A DNA stretch of 7,433 nt from Chloroflexota bacterium (GCA_003695455.1 RFJF01000142.1:1-7433), one strand, 5' to 3'. Counted from the stretch's first letter, positions 1-7,141 are shown. Notes: generated by a model from the sequence alone, not told the origin. Translations and numbers: made by a program.

Positions 1-9
1 CAAGCGAGG

Positions 10-567
10 TTAAACTTCCAGAATCTCTTTTTCTTTGGCCGCAACAAGTTCATCAACCTTTTTCACAAACTCATCGGTGAGTTTTTGTACTTCATCACGA
101 CCTTTATACATTTCATCCTCAGAGATCATTTTCTCTTTTTCAAAGTTTTTAAGGTCTTCAAGCGCGCTGCGACGAATATTGCGAATGGAAACCCGCGCCT
201 CTTCTGCCCGTTTGGAGGCCGATTTGGTCAGGTTCCGGCGTCGTTCTTCGGTGAGACGTGGAATTTGCAGGCGGATAATTTTGCCATCGTTGTTGGGCGT
301 GAGCCCCAGGTCAGATTGCAAAATGGCCTTTTCAATGGCTTTCATGGCGCCGGGGTCATACGGCCGAATGGAGATCAGTTGGGCTTCGGGGATGCTGATG
401 AGCGCCAATTCCTGAAGCTGGGTGGGGGTTCCGTAATATTCCACCAATAACTTGTCCACCAGCCCGGTTGATGCCCGGCCGGTGCGCATGGCGGCCAGGT
501 CTACCTTTAAAGCTTCAATGGATTTTTGCATCGCTGTTTTGGTTTCGCTCAGAACGTCATTGATCAT
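10..567 (-). CDS. frr: Ribosome recycling factor (RRF)
   Basis: This cytoplasmic factor works with EF-G to split the post-termination ribosome and release mRNA and tRNA, so the subunits can be reused. The 185-residue product has the usual family length and is complete at both ends. Visible family signatures are RTGRAS (28-33) in the first long helix, YYGTPTQL (44-51) at the start of the beta domain, DLGLTPNNDGKIIRL (86-100), the LTEERR stretch (105-110) and SIRNIRR (127-133), which holds the arginine region known to be essential in RRF. The C-terminal half is a charged helix of the three-helix bundle. The ATG start is well supported: GGAGGT at 573-578 lies 5 bases upstream. It is the last gene of the minus block visible here and lies 127 bases after pyrH; only nine bases remain beyond its TAA stop, so any following gene is out of view. 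The identification is secure. Confidence 0.98.
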   Translation of the reverse strand: MINDVLSETKTAMQKSIEALKVDLAAMRTGRASTGLVDKLLVEYYGTPTQLQELALISIPEAQLISIRPYDPGAMKAIEKAILQSDLGLTPNNDGKIIRLQIPRLTEERRRNLTKSASKRAEEARVSIRNIRRSALEDLKNFEKEKMISEDEMYKGRDEVQKLTDEFVKKVDELVAAKEKEILEV

Positions 568-572
568 GATTT

Positions 573-578
573 ACCTCC
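573..578 (-). promoter_or_regulatory. Shine-Dalgarno site of frr
   Basis: GGAGGT on the minus strand lies 5 bases before the ATG of frr. It is a near-perfect complement to the 16S rRNA tail and fixes the start codon. Confidence 0.85.
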
Positions 579-694
579 ATTTTAACGGATGCAGCAAGTT
601 AACTATGTGAAAGCGTAGCCGATGTTTGCGAATTGCACAAATGCGGTTTTCCACGCCCGGCCTGTTATTATTAAAAGAACACGCGCCGAATTGA

Positions 695-1411
695 TTAGTA
701 AGTAATTAATGTGCCAACATTGTGCCCCAGAATAATCTCTTTGAGCGAATTTTCCTGCCACAAATTTAACACCACAATTGGCATCTGGTTATCCATGCAG
801 AGAGTCAGGGCAGTGCCATCCATCACTTTCAACCCCATGTTGAGGGCATCAATGTAACTAATCTGGTCAAATTTTTTGGCGTTGGGGTCAACCTTGGGAT
901 CACTATCGTACACACCGTCAACTTTGGTGGCCTTCACCAGCAAGCCGGCGTCAATTTCCATGGCCCGCAAGGCGGCGGCGGTATCGGTGGTAAAGTAAGG
1001 GTTGCCGGTTCCGGCGCCCAAAATCACCACCCGCCCTTTTTCCAGATGCCGAATGGCCCGGCCGCGAATGTACGGTTCGGCCACGGCCCGCATTTCGATG
1101 GCGGTTTGCACGCGGGTATCTACACCTATTCTACCAAAAGCGTCAGCCAGCGCAAGTGCATTCATAACCGTAGCCAGCATGCCCATATGGTCGGCGGTAG
1201 CGCGGTCCATACCGTGAGCCAGCCCATCTTTGCCGCGCCACAGGTTTCCGGCGCCAATAACCATGGCAATTTCTACGCCCAGATCGTGAATAGTTTTTAC
1301 AGTAGCAGCCAGCGAGTCGGCCCGGTTGGGGTCTATTCCAAAGTTGCCCTCGCCGGCCAAAGCTTCGCCGCTTAATTTTAAAAGAATTCGGTTGTACTGA
1401 GTAGAAGTCAT
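695..1411 (-). CDS. pyrH: Uridylate kinase (UMP kinase)
   Basis: It phosphorylates UMP to UDP with ATP in pyrimidine nucleotide synthesis. It belongs to the amino-acid-kinase fold, forms hexamers in known bacteria and is often controlled by GTP and UTP. With the start chosen here it has 238 residues, normal for the family. Visible motifs are KLSGEAL (12-18) for phosphate binding, GAGNLWRG (53-60, where GGGN is more usual), [13 protein letters not shown] (69-81), [13 protein letters not shown] (134-146) and [13 protein letters not shown] (160-172) at the nucleotide site. An in-frame GTG at 1424-1426 would add five residues, but the ATG at 1409-1411 is preferred because AGGGGA (1416-1421) lies 4 bases upstream and would otherwise be inside the coding sequence. 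A strong terminator lies only 35 bases upstream, so expression must come from read-through or from a promoter overlapping that region. frr follows after 127 bases. Confidence 0.97.
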   Translation of the reverse strand: MTSTQYNRILLKLSGEALAGEGNFGIDPNRADSLAATVKTIHDLGVEIAMVIGAGNLWRGKDGLAHGMDRATADHMGMLATVMNALALADAFGRIGVDTRVQTAIEMRAVAEPYIRGRAIRHLEKGRVVILGAGTGNPYFTTDTAAALRAMEIDAGLLVKATKVDGVYDSDPKVDPNAKKFDQISYIDALNMGLKVMDGTALTLCMDNQMPIVVLNLWQENSLKEIILGHNVGTLITY

Positions 1412-1445
1412 GGATTCCCCTGGCACTAAAATTATTTAGCTGTTT

Positions 1446-1481
1446 AAAAAAAGACCGGAACGAAAAGATGTTCCGGTCTTT
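1446..1481 (-). terminator. Intrinsic terminator after tsf
   Basis: The arms 1450-1461 and 1470-1481 form a perfect 12-bp stem (GTTCCGGTCTTT with its complement) around an 8-base loop. On the minus strand the stem runs into seven T residues (1446-1452). No comparable T-run follows the stem on the plus strand, so the signal points only along the rpsB-tsf transcript. It begins 11 bases after the tsf stop codon and ends 34 bases before the pyrH ATG, and so divides the block into rpsB-tsf and pyrH-frr. Confidence 0.92.
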
Positions 1482-1492
1482 GGTACCGTTGC

Positions 1493-2365
1493 TTATTCTA
1501 CGCCAAGTTCAAACCTGGCAAACCGTTCAATTTTTAGGGTGCTGCCCATTGATTTTCCGGTTTTCTGTAAAAGTTTGCCAATGGTGAGATCGTTGTCTTT
1601 GACAAATTCCTGGTTAAGCAAGGTGACTTCGGCAAACCATTTTTTGAGCTTGCCTTCTATGATGCGCTCTTTGATGTTATCGGGCTTTTTATCTTCGGCA
1701 ATTTGGGCCTTGTATATGGCTTTTTCGGCCTCAATTTCGGTGGCGGGCACATCGGCCTCAGACACGTAGCGCGGCGATGCAGCCGCAATTTGCAGGGCTA
1801 CATCGTGAACCAGTTCGGTAAATTCGGTATTGTCGGCGCTGCCGCCGCTTACTTCTACCAGCACACCCACACGGCCGCCAATGTGAATGTAGCTGTCGAG
1901 CACGCTGTTTTGGCCGCGTTCAAAGCGGGCTACCTGCCGGACTTTCATATTTTCGCCCAGTTTGGCAATGGTTTCGGTCAGGCGCTGGGCCACGGTTTGC
2001 GACGGGTTATCAATAAATGGGGCTTCAAGCAGCGCGTCTACCGAGGTGATGGGTTGTTCAACCACCTGGCGCAGAATGGCGTCGGCAAAGCCCAAAAAAT
2101 CATCGGTGCGGGCCACAAAATCGGTTTCGCAGTTTACTTCTACCATTGCAGCAACCGAACCATCGGCACTGACCAGTGCTTTAACAATACCATCGTTGGC
2201 TTCACGGCTGGCTTTTTTAGAGGCCGCCGCCAGCCCTTTCTTGCGCAACGCATCAACCGCCTGGTCAATATCACCATCGGCGGCTTGCAAAGCTTTTTTA
2301 CATTCCAAAATACCGGCTCCGGTCATTTCACGGAGCTGTTTGATGTCTGCTGTTGTAATTGCCAC
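1493..2365 (-). CDS. tsf: Elongation factor Ts (EF-Ts)
   Basis: EF-Ts is the guanine-nucleotide exchange factor that releases GDP from EF-Tu in the cytoplasm, so that EF-Tu can bind GTP and aminoacyl-tRNA again. The 290 residues make a full-length protein. The N-terminal UBA-like domain (about 1-55) contains LREMTGAGILECKKAL; TDFVAR (81-86) is the conserved motif that contacts EF-Tu; two core subdomains follow, with GENMKVRQVARF (137-148) and HIGGRVGVLVEV (161-172); the C-terminal coiled coil and module contain KPDNIKERIIEGKLKKWFAEVTLL (227-250). The start codon is GTG. GGAGGA (2369-2374) lies only 3 bases upstream, which is close, but the N-terminus aligns with known EF-Ts proteins, so I keep this start. 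It lies 126 bases downstream of rpsB, probably on the same transcript, and is followed directly by a strong terminator. Confidence 0.98.
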   Translation of the reverse strand: MAITTADIKQLREMTGAGILECKKALQAADGDIDQAVDALRKKGLAAASKKASREANDGIVKALVSADGSVAAMVEVNCETDFVARTDDFLGFADAILRQVVEQPITSVDALLEAPFIDNPSQTVAQRLTETIAKLGENMKVRQVARFERGQNSVLDSYIHIGGRVGVLVEVSGGSADNTEFTELVHDVALQIAAASPRYVSEADVPATEIEAEKAIYKAQIAEDKKPDNIKERIIEGKLKKWFAEVTLLNQEFVKDNDLTIGKLLQKTGKSMGSTLKIERFARFELGVE

Positions 2366-2368
2366 AAT

Positions 2369-2374
2369 TCCTCC
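2369..2374 (-). promoter_or_regulatory. Shine-Dalgarno site of tsf, short spacing to GTG
   Basis: GGAGGA on the minus strand is separated by only 3 bases from the GTG start of tsf. The match to the 16S tail is strong, but the spacing is shorter than usual and the start codon is not ATG, so translation may be tempered relative to rpsB. Confidence 0.75.
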
Positions 2375-2432
2375 AGATTATTTCTTAAACGTATTCCGTC
2401 TTTGTAATCTTTAAATTTAGAAATCAGAATTT

Positions 2433-2454
2433 TGACGGTTGTAAAATGCCGTCA
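2433..2454. repeat. Inverted repeat between rpsB and tsf
   Basis: TGACGG (2433-2438) and CCGTCA (2449-2454) form a perfect 6-bp inverted repeat around a 10-base loop in the 126-base gap between rpsB and tsf. No clean T-run follows on either strand, so it does not look like a terminator. It could be an mRNA processing or stability hairpin, or a chance repeat. A smaller 5-bp hairpin (2475-2487) lies just beyond the rpsB stop codon. Confidence 0.4.
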
Positions 2455-2491
2455 TTTAATTTCGGTTTTCCAATTTCTCAGTGAGAAGCGT

Positions 2492-3514
2492 CTATTCGGT
2501 GGCTTCTTCTGTTACTACGGGTTCAGCTTCTTCTTCAGTTTCTTCGGCGGCGTCTGCTTCTACTTGCTCTGTAGCCGGTTCTTCCACCGGTTCAGCCGGA
2601 GCATCAGTTTCAACAACCGCTTCTTCTACTGCCGCTGCCGCTGTATCAGCAACTTCTTCAACAACTTCGGCGGCCTCTGAAACGGACTCTTCGGCGGCTT
2701 CAGCTTCAGCTTCGGCAGCTTCCTGAATTTTTGCCAGCGTGCTGGGGCCAAGGTAATGTTCCAGGGCTTCGTCTTCTTCCAGCGTTTCCACTTCTTCCTG
2801 TTCGGCCCGCACACTGCTCAAAATTGCCTGACCTTCCAGTACAGCTGTGGCAATAACGTTATTCATCAGCTTAAGCGCCCGAATAGCGTCATCATTGCTG
2901 GGGATGACGTAATCAATGGGGTCAGGGTCGCAGTTGGTGTCTACCATTGCAATGACCGGAATACCCAGAATATTGGCTTCTTTGACGGCAATCGCATCGC
3001 GCCGGATATCAACCACAAACAGCAGGTTTGGCAAGCGGCGCATCTCTTTAAGGCCGCCCAGCCGGTGGTTGAGCCGGTTGATTTCACGTTCGCGCATCAG
3101 GGCTTCTTTTTTGGTAAGACGGGCAAATTCACCGCGAGCCTGACGTTTTTCCATATCCAGCATGTGGTCAATCCGTTGCCGAATGGTACGCCAGTTGGTC
3201 AGCGTTCCGCCCAGCCAGCGTTGGTTTACGTAAGGCATACCGCATCGGGTGGCTTCGGCCACCAGGCTTTCCTGGGCCTGTTTTTTGGTGCCCACAAAAA
3301 GCACAATCCCGCCGTTAGCCACGGTGTCTTTTACAATTTCATAGGCGTTGTTGAGGTGAGCAATGGTTTGTTGAAGGTCAATAATGTGAATCCCGTTGCG
3401 TTCAGTAAAAATATACTGTTTCATTTTGGGATTCCAGCGGCGGGTGCGATGCCCAAAGTGGACGCCTGCTTCAAGCAGGGATTTCATAGGTACAACATTT
3501 GAAGGGGTAGCCAT
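2492..3514 (-). CDS. rpsB: Small ribosomal subunit protein uS2 with long acidic tail
   Basis: S2 binds late to the 30S subunit between head and body and is needed for S1 to join in bacteria that have S1. Residues 1 to about 235 are the normal S2 body: [10 protein letters not shown] (13-22), RRWNPKM (25-31), IHIIDLQQT (42-50), FVGTKKQA (73-80), [11 protein letters not shown] (97-107), [13 protein letters not shown] (161-173) and [26 protein letters not shown] (185-210). From about 237 to 340 it has a low-complexity tail very rich in Glu and Ala, including AEAEAEA and a 6-base tandem pattern in the DNA at 2697-2714. S2 proteins are commonly about 230-260 residues, so the tail is long, although such tails occur in several phyla. 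The ATG at 3512-3514 is chosen because GGAGGA lies 7 bases upstream and [22 protein letters not shown] fits the family; the longer reading frame from a TTG at 3583 is rejected. It is the first gene of the block. Confidence 0.97.
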   Translation of the reverse strand: MATPSNVVPMKSLLEAGVHFGHRTRRWNPKMKQYIFTERNGIHIIDLQQTIAHLNNAYEIVKDTVANGGIVLFVGTKKQAQESLVAEATRCGMPYVNQRWLGGTLTNWRTIRQRIDHMLDMEKRQARGEFARLTKKEALMREREINRLNHRLGGLKEMRRLPNLLFVVDIRRDAIAVKEANILGIPVIAMVDTNCDPDPIDYVIPSNDDAIRALKLMNNVIATAVLEGQAILSSVRAEQEEVETLEEDEALEHYLGPSTLAKIQEAAEAEAEAAEESVSEAAEVVEEVADTAAAAVEEAVVETDAPAEPVEEPATEQVEADAAEETEEEAEPVVTEEATE

Positions 3515-3521
3515 ATTTTTT

Positions 3522-3527
3522 TCCTCC
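3522..3527 (-). promoter_or_regulatory. Shine-Dalgarno site of rpsB
   Basis: GGAGGA on the minus strand lies 7 bases before the ATG at 3514. This ideal spacing decides the start against the upstream in-frame TTG. The site lies outside the leader stems at 3547-3608, so it is not sealed by that fold. Confidence 0.85.
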
Positions 3528-3546
3528 GTTTTGTAAGCTAACCTTC

Positions 3547-3608
3547 CACTTTCGTCATTCAGCAGGGAACCTTGCAGGTGCAAGGCACGGCCCTTTTGTC
3601 AGAAAGTG
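3547..3608 (-). promoter_or_regulatory. Nested stem structure in the rpsB leader, possible S2 autoregulatory element
   Basis: Three nested pairings can form in the predicted 5' leader of rpsB. The outer stem pairs CACTTTC (3602-3608) with GAAAGTG (3547-3553). The middle stem pairs AGGG (3591-3594) with CCCT (3564-3567). The inner hairpin pairs CCTTGC (3580-3585) with GCAAGG (3570-3575) around the loop ACCT. Internal loops of 7x10 and 5x2 bases separate them. S2 represses its own rpsB-tsf mRNA in E. coli, and structured rpsB leaders are known in other bacteria. That this one binds S2 is inference from its position and folding; I do not recognise it as a named RNA family. Confidence 0.45.
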
Positions 3609-3632
3609 TGCATAGTAAAATTCCAAGCGGAA

Positions 3633-3661
3633 AGTATAACACAACGGATAATATTGAGCAA
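3633..3661 (-). promoter_or_regulatory. Promoter of rpsB-tsf
   Basis: On the minus strand TTGCTC (3656-3661) and TATACT (3633-3638) are separated by exactly 17 bases. A TGT directly before the -10 box makes it an extended -10 promoter, which can compensate for the weak -35 box. Transcription should start near 3626, giving a leader of about 112 bases before the rpsB ATG. No other equally good site was seen in this gap on this strand. Confidence 0.75.
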
Positions 3662-3688
3662 GAACTCTGGCCTTTACCAAAAAATAAG

Positions 3689-3701
3689 GGTTTGGCAAAC
3701 C
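3689..3701. repeat. 13-base dyad over the dnaG -35 box
   Basis: GGTTTG and CAAACC flank a single central G and form a perfect 6-bp dyad. The -35 hexamer of the dnaG promoter (3692-3697) lies inside it. A symmetric site in this position could be an operator for a dimeric regulator shared by the divergent genes, but it is short and may be chance; no regulator is suggested by the sequence. Confidence 0.3.
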
Positions 3702-3720
3702 GTGTTATCCTGAGTATAAT
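3692..3720 (+). promoter_or_regulatory. Promoter of dnaG-rpoD
   Basis: TTGGCA (3692-3697) and a perfect TATAAT (3715-3720) are separated by 17 bases, so 11 of 12 consensus positions match. Transcription should start near 3727, leaving a leader of about 56 bases before dnaG. Its -35 box is 30 bases from the -35 box of the divergent rpsB promoter, so the two polymerases would bind back to back. Confidence 0.85.
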
Positions 3721-3782
3721 GTTTTATTGTCTGTTAAAGTCATCTTATTGATGGTTTACAGGGGAGGGAAGGCTTTAACGGT

Positions 3783-5747
3783 ATGAATGAAATTGATGAA
3801 GTCAAAGCCAGGCTTGACATTGTTGACATTGTTTCAAGCACGGTAACACTTAGAAAGTCTGGCAAAAATTATTCCGGATTCTGTCCGTTTCATTCCAATA
3901 CCAAAACCCCCTCTTTTGTTGTTTTTCCTGAAACACAAACATGGCGATGTTTTGGCGCCTGCGCTGAAGGCGGAGATATCTTCAGTTTTGTCATGAAGCG
4001 CGACGGCGCAGACTTTAAAGATGTGCTGGAAGATTTGGCCCGGCAGGCCGGTGTTCAGTTACGCGCGCCTTCGCCTCAATCTGAGGAAGAGGATAAACAG
4101 CGCCAGAAACTGCTGGAGCTAAATGCCGCCGCCGCCGATTATTTTCACAAATTGCTGACCGCCGCGCCCGAGGGCGCGCAAACCCGCAAATACCTGGCAA
4201 CGCGTGAACTCACGTCTGATACAATTGCCCTGTTTCAACTGGGTTACGCCAAAGATGAATGGGAGGCGCTCAAACGCCATTTTTTAGACCGTGGTTACAC
4301 CACCGACGAACTTCTGGCCGCCGGATTAATTGTTGAGCGGGATGACGGCTCGCCGGGGTACGACCGTTTCAGAAACCGGCTCATCATCCCCATCAGAGAC
4401 GCGCGGGGGCGGGTGATTGGTTTTGGCGCGCGGGCGCTGGCCGCCGACCAGATGCCCAAATACCTCAACTCGCCGCAAAGCGTGTTGTTTGATAAAAGCG
4501 CCACGCTGTACGGGCTGGACCTGGCCAAAAAACATATCCGGCAAGTTGACCGGGTAGTGATTGTTGAAGGCTACATGGACGTAATCCAGGCCCACCAGCA
4601 CGGCGCCCAAAATGTGGTGGCCCAAATGGGTACCGCGCTCACCGAGCAGCAGCTCAAAATACTCAAGCGCACCACCGGCAACTTTGTGCTGGCGCTCGAT
4701 GCAGACACTGCCGGTAATTCTGCCACGTTGCGGGGCATCAACATAGCCAGAGAAGCGCTCGACAGAGAGACTGTGCCGGTTCCCACAGCGCGTGGGTTAA
4801 TCCGGTACGAAAGCCGGCTCAATGCCGACATCAGAATTGCCACCCTGCCCCCCGGCAAAGACCCCGACGATATTTTGAAAGATGGGCTGGAGGCGTGGCA
4901 AAAAATTATTGACGCCGCTGTTCCGGTTATTGATTTTTATTTTCAGACCGTCACCCGCAATCTTGACCTTAACACAGCCAAAGATAAAAGCGCCGCCGTG
5001 CATAACCTGATTCCTGTACTGCGGGATATTGGCGACCCGGTGGAACAGCAGCACTACATTCAAAAACTGGCCCGGCTCATTCAAGTTGATGAACGCACAC
5101 TCATCGCCGAGATGAAACGCCAGCCAAAACAGCCGGTACCCCGGCGCAAACCAACAGTGATGCCGCCTGTTTCTTTGGCCCAACAACCGGCATCACCGGC
5201 AACAACTGCGCCAAAATTCAACAACACACTGGCTGATAGCGGCTTAGAAACATACTGTCTGAGTCTGGTGGTGGCCCACCCCCCGGCACTGGCCGCGGCC
5301 AATGATATTCTGGAACAACAACAGATGGACGGTCTTGGTGTTAATGACTTTAACCGGGGAAGCAACAAAGATATTTTCCGAGCTATGCAACTATGGACGG
5401 CGGCAGACAACCCGCAGGTGAGTACGCTGGTTGACATGGTGGGAGAGTCACTGGCCGGGCAACTGCTCTCGCTGGCCAATTTCTGGCAAAACAGACCGCC
5501 AATACCTACAGAAACCATTTACAAAGATTTGAGCATAGCTATTTTGCGGCTGCGATTGCACAACGTGGGTGAACAAATCAAAGAGTTGCGGTTTTTGCAG
5601 CGGGAAGCCGTTGAAAACAACAACTTTGAAAGTGCGCGTCACTACACCGCAAAGGTTAAAGAATACAGTCAATATCGAAAAAAGTTGGAACACACCAGAG
5701 ACGCCCTCTCAATTACCGGCAAACGCCGCACAGAAGCAGTATTGTAA
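3783..5747 (+). CDS. dnaG: DNA primase
   Basis: DnaG makes the short RNA primers for leading-strand start and Okazaki fragments, acting with the replicative helicase DnaB. The 654-residue protein has all expected parts. The N-terminal zinc domain (about 1-95) has C34, H37, C56 and C60 in CPFH and CFGAC, with three residues between the last cysteines where two are usual. The core polymerase domain contains RNRLIIPIRDARGRVIGFGAR (197-217) and PKYLNSPQSVLFDKS (225-239). The Toprim part has E262 in VEGYMD and D305/D307 in LDADTAG, the metal-binding acidic residues, then LPPGKDPDDIL (355-365). A Pro/Thr-rich linker (about 448-480) leads to a helical, poorly conserved C-terminal domain expected to bind DnaB. 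The ATG at 3783 gives the canonical N-terminus; a purine-rich stretch (3761-3772) lies 10 or more bases upstream, rather far for a Shine-Dalgarno site. rpoD follows after 31 bases in the same operon. Confidence 0.97.
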   Translation: MNEIDEVKARLDIVDIVSSTVTLRKSGKNYSGFCPFHSNTKTPSFVVFPETQTWRCFGACAEGGDIFSFVMKRDGADFKDVLEDLARQAGVQLRAPSPQSEEEDKQRQKLLELNAAAADYFHKLLTAAPEGAQTRKYLATRELTSDTIALFQLGYAKDEWEALKRHFLDRGYTTDELLAAGLIVERDDGSPGYDRFRNRLIIPIRDARGRVIGFGARALAADQMPKYLNSPQSVLFDKSATLYGLDLAKKHIRQVDRVVIVEGYMDVIQAHQHGAQNVVAQMGTALTEQQLKILKRTTGNFVLALDADTAGNSATLRGINIAREALDRETVPVPTARGLIRYESRLNADIRIATLPPGKDPDDILKDGLEAWQKIIDAAVPVIDFYFQTVTRNLDLNTAKDKSAAVHNLIPVLRDIGDPVEQQHYIQKLARLIQVDERTLIAEMKRQPKQPVPRRKPTVMPPVSLAQQPASPATTAPKFNNTLADSGLETYCLSLVVAHPPALAAANDILEQQQMDGLGVNDFNRGSNKDIFRAMQLWTAADNPQVSTLVDMVGESLAGQLLSLANFWQNRPPIPTETIYKDLSIAILRLRLHNVGEQIKELRFLQREAVENNNFESARHYTAKVKEYSQYRKKLEHTRDALSITGKRRTEAVL

Positions 5748-5767
5748 ATTGGTATCAGGGTGATAGT

Positions 5768-5771
5768 GGAG
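5768..5771 (+). promoter_or_regulatory. Shine-Dalgarno site of rpoD
   Basis: GGAG lies 7 bases before the rpoD ATG, within the 31-base gap after the dnaG stop codon. This supports translation of rpoD as the second gene of the dnaG transcript. Confidence 0.7.
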
Positions 5772-5778
5772 ACACTGG

Positions 5779-7140
5779 ATGGCAAAAAAGCAAACAGCCA
5801 ATAAAAAACCAACCAAACCCAACGGCAAAGCAACCGGCAATCCAGAGGCCAACGGAACGGTTATTCCGCTGGAACAATTGCTTGAAAAAGCCAAAGCCGG
5901 CAAAAAACTGACGCACAAAGATATTCTTGAAGTGCTACCCGACGGCGGATTAGATATGGATGCGGCCGACGCGCTGATATCTCAATTGGTGGCGCACGGC
6001 ATTGAAGTTATAGATGACTCAGATTCTGACACCGAGGTTCTGGCCGATGTGGATGAACCCGATGATGCCGCCCTGAAAGAGGTAGAAGAGGAGCTAAGCG
6101 AAGAGGCCGATACAAAACCAATTCCACTTTCAACCGCAGAACTCACCAATGACCCGGTTCGAATGTATCTGCGCGAAATTGGGCAGGTCAACCTGCTCAC
6201 CGCCAAAGATGAAGTGGTGCTGGCCCGGCGTATTCAACGTGGTCTTGAAGCCCGCGACAAACTGGAAGACGAAACCCTGACCCTGACCGACAAAGAAATT
6301 ACCAAACTCAAAAAACAGGAAATTGACGGCATTTTGGCCAAGCGGCTGCTGGCCGAAGCCAACCTGCGGCTGGTTGTCAGCGTAGCCAAACGATACATTG
6401 GCCGGGGTATGGGCTTTTTGGATTTAATTCAGGAAGGCAATATCGGCTTGCTCCGCGCCGTAGAAAAATTTGACTACGAACGCGGCTACAAATTCTCCAC
6501 CTACGCCACCTGGTGGATTCGGCAAGCCATTAGCCGGGCCATTGCCGACCAGGCCCGCACCATCAGAATACCGGTACACATGGTTGAAACAATCAATAAA
6601 CTGGCCCGTATTCAGCGCCGGCTACTTCAGGAATACGGCCGGGAACCCAGCCCCAAAGAAATTGCGCTGGAAATGGATTTATTGCCGGATACAGATGTCG
6701 AAGCCATCAAAACCGCACTAGAAAACCACACCCCCATTGACCCCGCCCTGAACCGTCGTTGGCGGCGCGCCGCCACCAAAGTGCGGCGCATTATGCGCAT
6801 TGCCCAGGAACCGATGTCGCTGGAAACCCCGATTGGTTCAGAAGAAAACAGCTATCTGGGTGATTTTATTCAGGATGACACAGTGCTTGGTCCCGTGGAT
6901 GCCGCCTCAAAACAACTGCTCAAAGAACAGTTGCACGAAATCCTGCAATCACTCAGCGACCGGGAACGGCAAGTGCTGGAAATGCGCTTTGGTCTGGCCG
7001 ATGGGCAGGGCCGCACCCTGGAAGAAGTAGGCAAAGAATTCAAGGTCACACGCGAACGAATCCGGCAGATTGAGGCCAAAGCCCTGCGCAAATTACGGCA
7101 TCCAATTCGCAGCCGCAAACTCAGAGATTATCTGGGATAA
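5779..7140 (+). CDS. rpoD: Primary (housekeeping) RNA polymerase sigma factor
   Basis: This sigma-70 group 1 factor directs RNA polymerase to -35/-10 promoters of growth genes. In its 453 residues the order is: a Lys/Asn/Pro-rich start (1-28); a region 1.1-like domain (about 30-77); an acidic linker (78-112); region 1.2 with [17 protein letters not shown] (124-140); a shortened spacer; region 2 with [15 protein letters not shown] (192-206), [22 protein letters not shown] (212-233) and the -10 reading helix [18 protein letters not shown] (241-258); region 3 from about 264; and region 4 with [15 protein letters not shown] (392-406) and the -35 reading helix [20 protein letters not shown] (423-442). 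Region 3 has about 29 extra residues between [10 protein letters not shown] (290-299) and [13 protein letters not shown] (341-353), including an RRWRR cluster (326-330). The well-formed region 1.1 and region 4 argue for the primary sigma factor rather than an alternative one. It follows dnaG, and no terminator is visible before the tRNA promoter. Confidence 0.96.
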   Translation: MAKKQTANKKPTKPNGKATGNPEANGTVIPLEQLLEKAKAGKKLTHKDILEVLPDGGLDMDAADALISQLVAHGIEVIDDSDSDTEVLADVDEPDDAALKEVEEELSEEADTKPIPLSTAELTNDPVRMYLREIGQVNLLTAKDEVVLARRIQRGLEARDKLEDETLTLTDKEITKLKKQEIDGILAKRLLAEANLRLVVSVAKRYIGRGMGFLDLIQEGNIGLLRAVEKFDYERGYKFSTYATWWIRQAISRAIADQARTIRIPVHMVETINKLARIQRRLLQEYGREPSPKEIALEMDLLPDTDVEAIKTALENHTPIDPALNRRWRRAATKVRRIMRIAQEPMSLETPIGSEENSYLGDFIQDDTVLGPVDAASKQLLKEQLHEILQSLSDRERQVLEMRFGLADGQGRTLEEVGKEFKVTRERIRQIEAKALRKLRHPIRSRKLRDYLG

Positions 7141-7141
7141 T

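Noticed and set aside
625..641. Small hairpin TTTGCG/CACAAA in the pyrH-frr gap as a terminator or regulator
   Set aside because: It has six pairs including one wobble, no T-run and no clear position relative to a promoter. It is probably chance in a 127-base gap where I see no good promoter or terminator.
1412..1426. GTG start for pyrH five codons upstream
   Set aside because: The AGGGGA ribosome binding site lies inside this extension and serves the ATG at 1411.
1703..2407. Plus-strand reading frame of 234 residues opposite tsf
   Set aside because: It is a shadow of the tsf codons on the other strand, with no recognisable domain. tsf is an unmistakable EF-Ts.
2475..2487. TTCTC/GAGAA hairpin after the rpsB stop as a terminator
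   Set aside because: The stem is only 5 bp and no U-tract follows on the minus strand.
2481..2726. Plus-strand Ser/Ala-rich frame opposite the rpsB tail
   Set aside because: Its composition is the mirror of the Glu/Ala-rich S2 tail (GAA/GCA codons read in reverse), and it has no start context.
2756..3502. Plus-strand reading frame of 248 residues opposite rpsB
   Set aside because: It lies entirely over the conserved S2 body and shows no family features.
3515..3583. Longer N-terminus for rpsB from a TTG codon
   Set aside because: It lacks a good ribosome binding site, overlaps the leader stems and is not part of the S2 family. The ATG at 3514 has an ideal GGAGGA.
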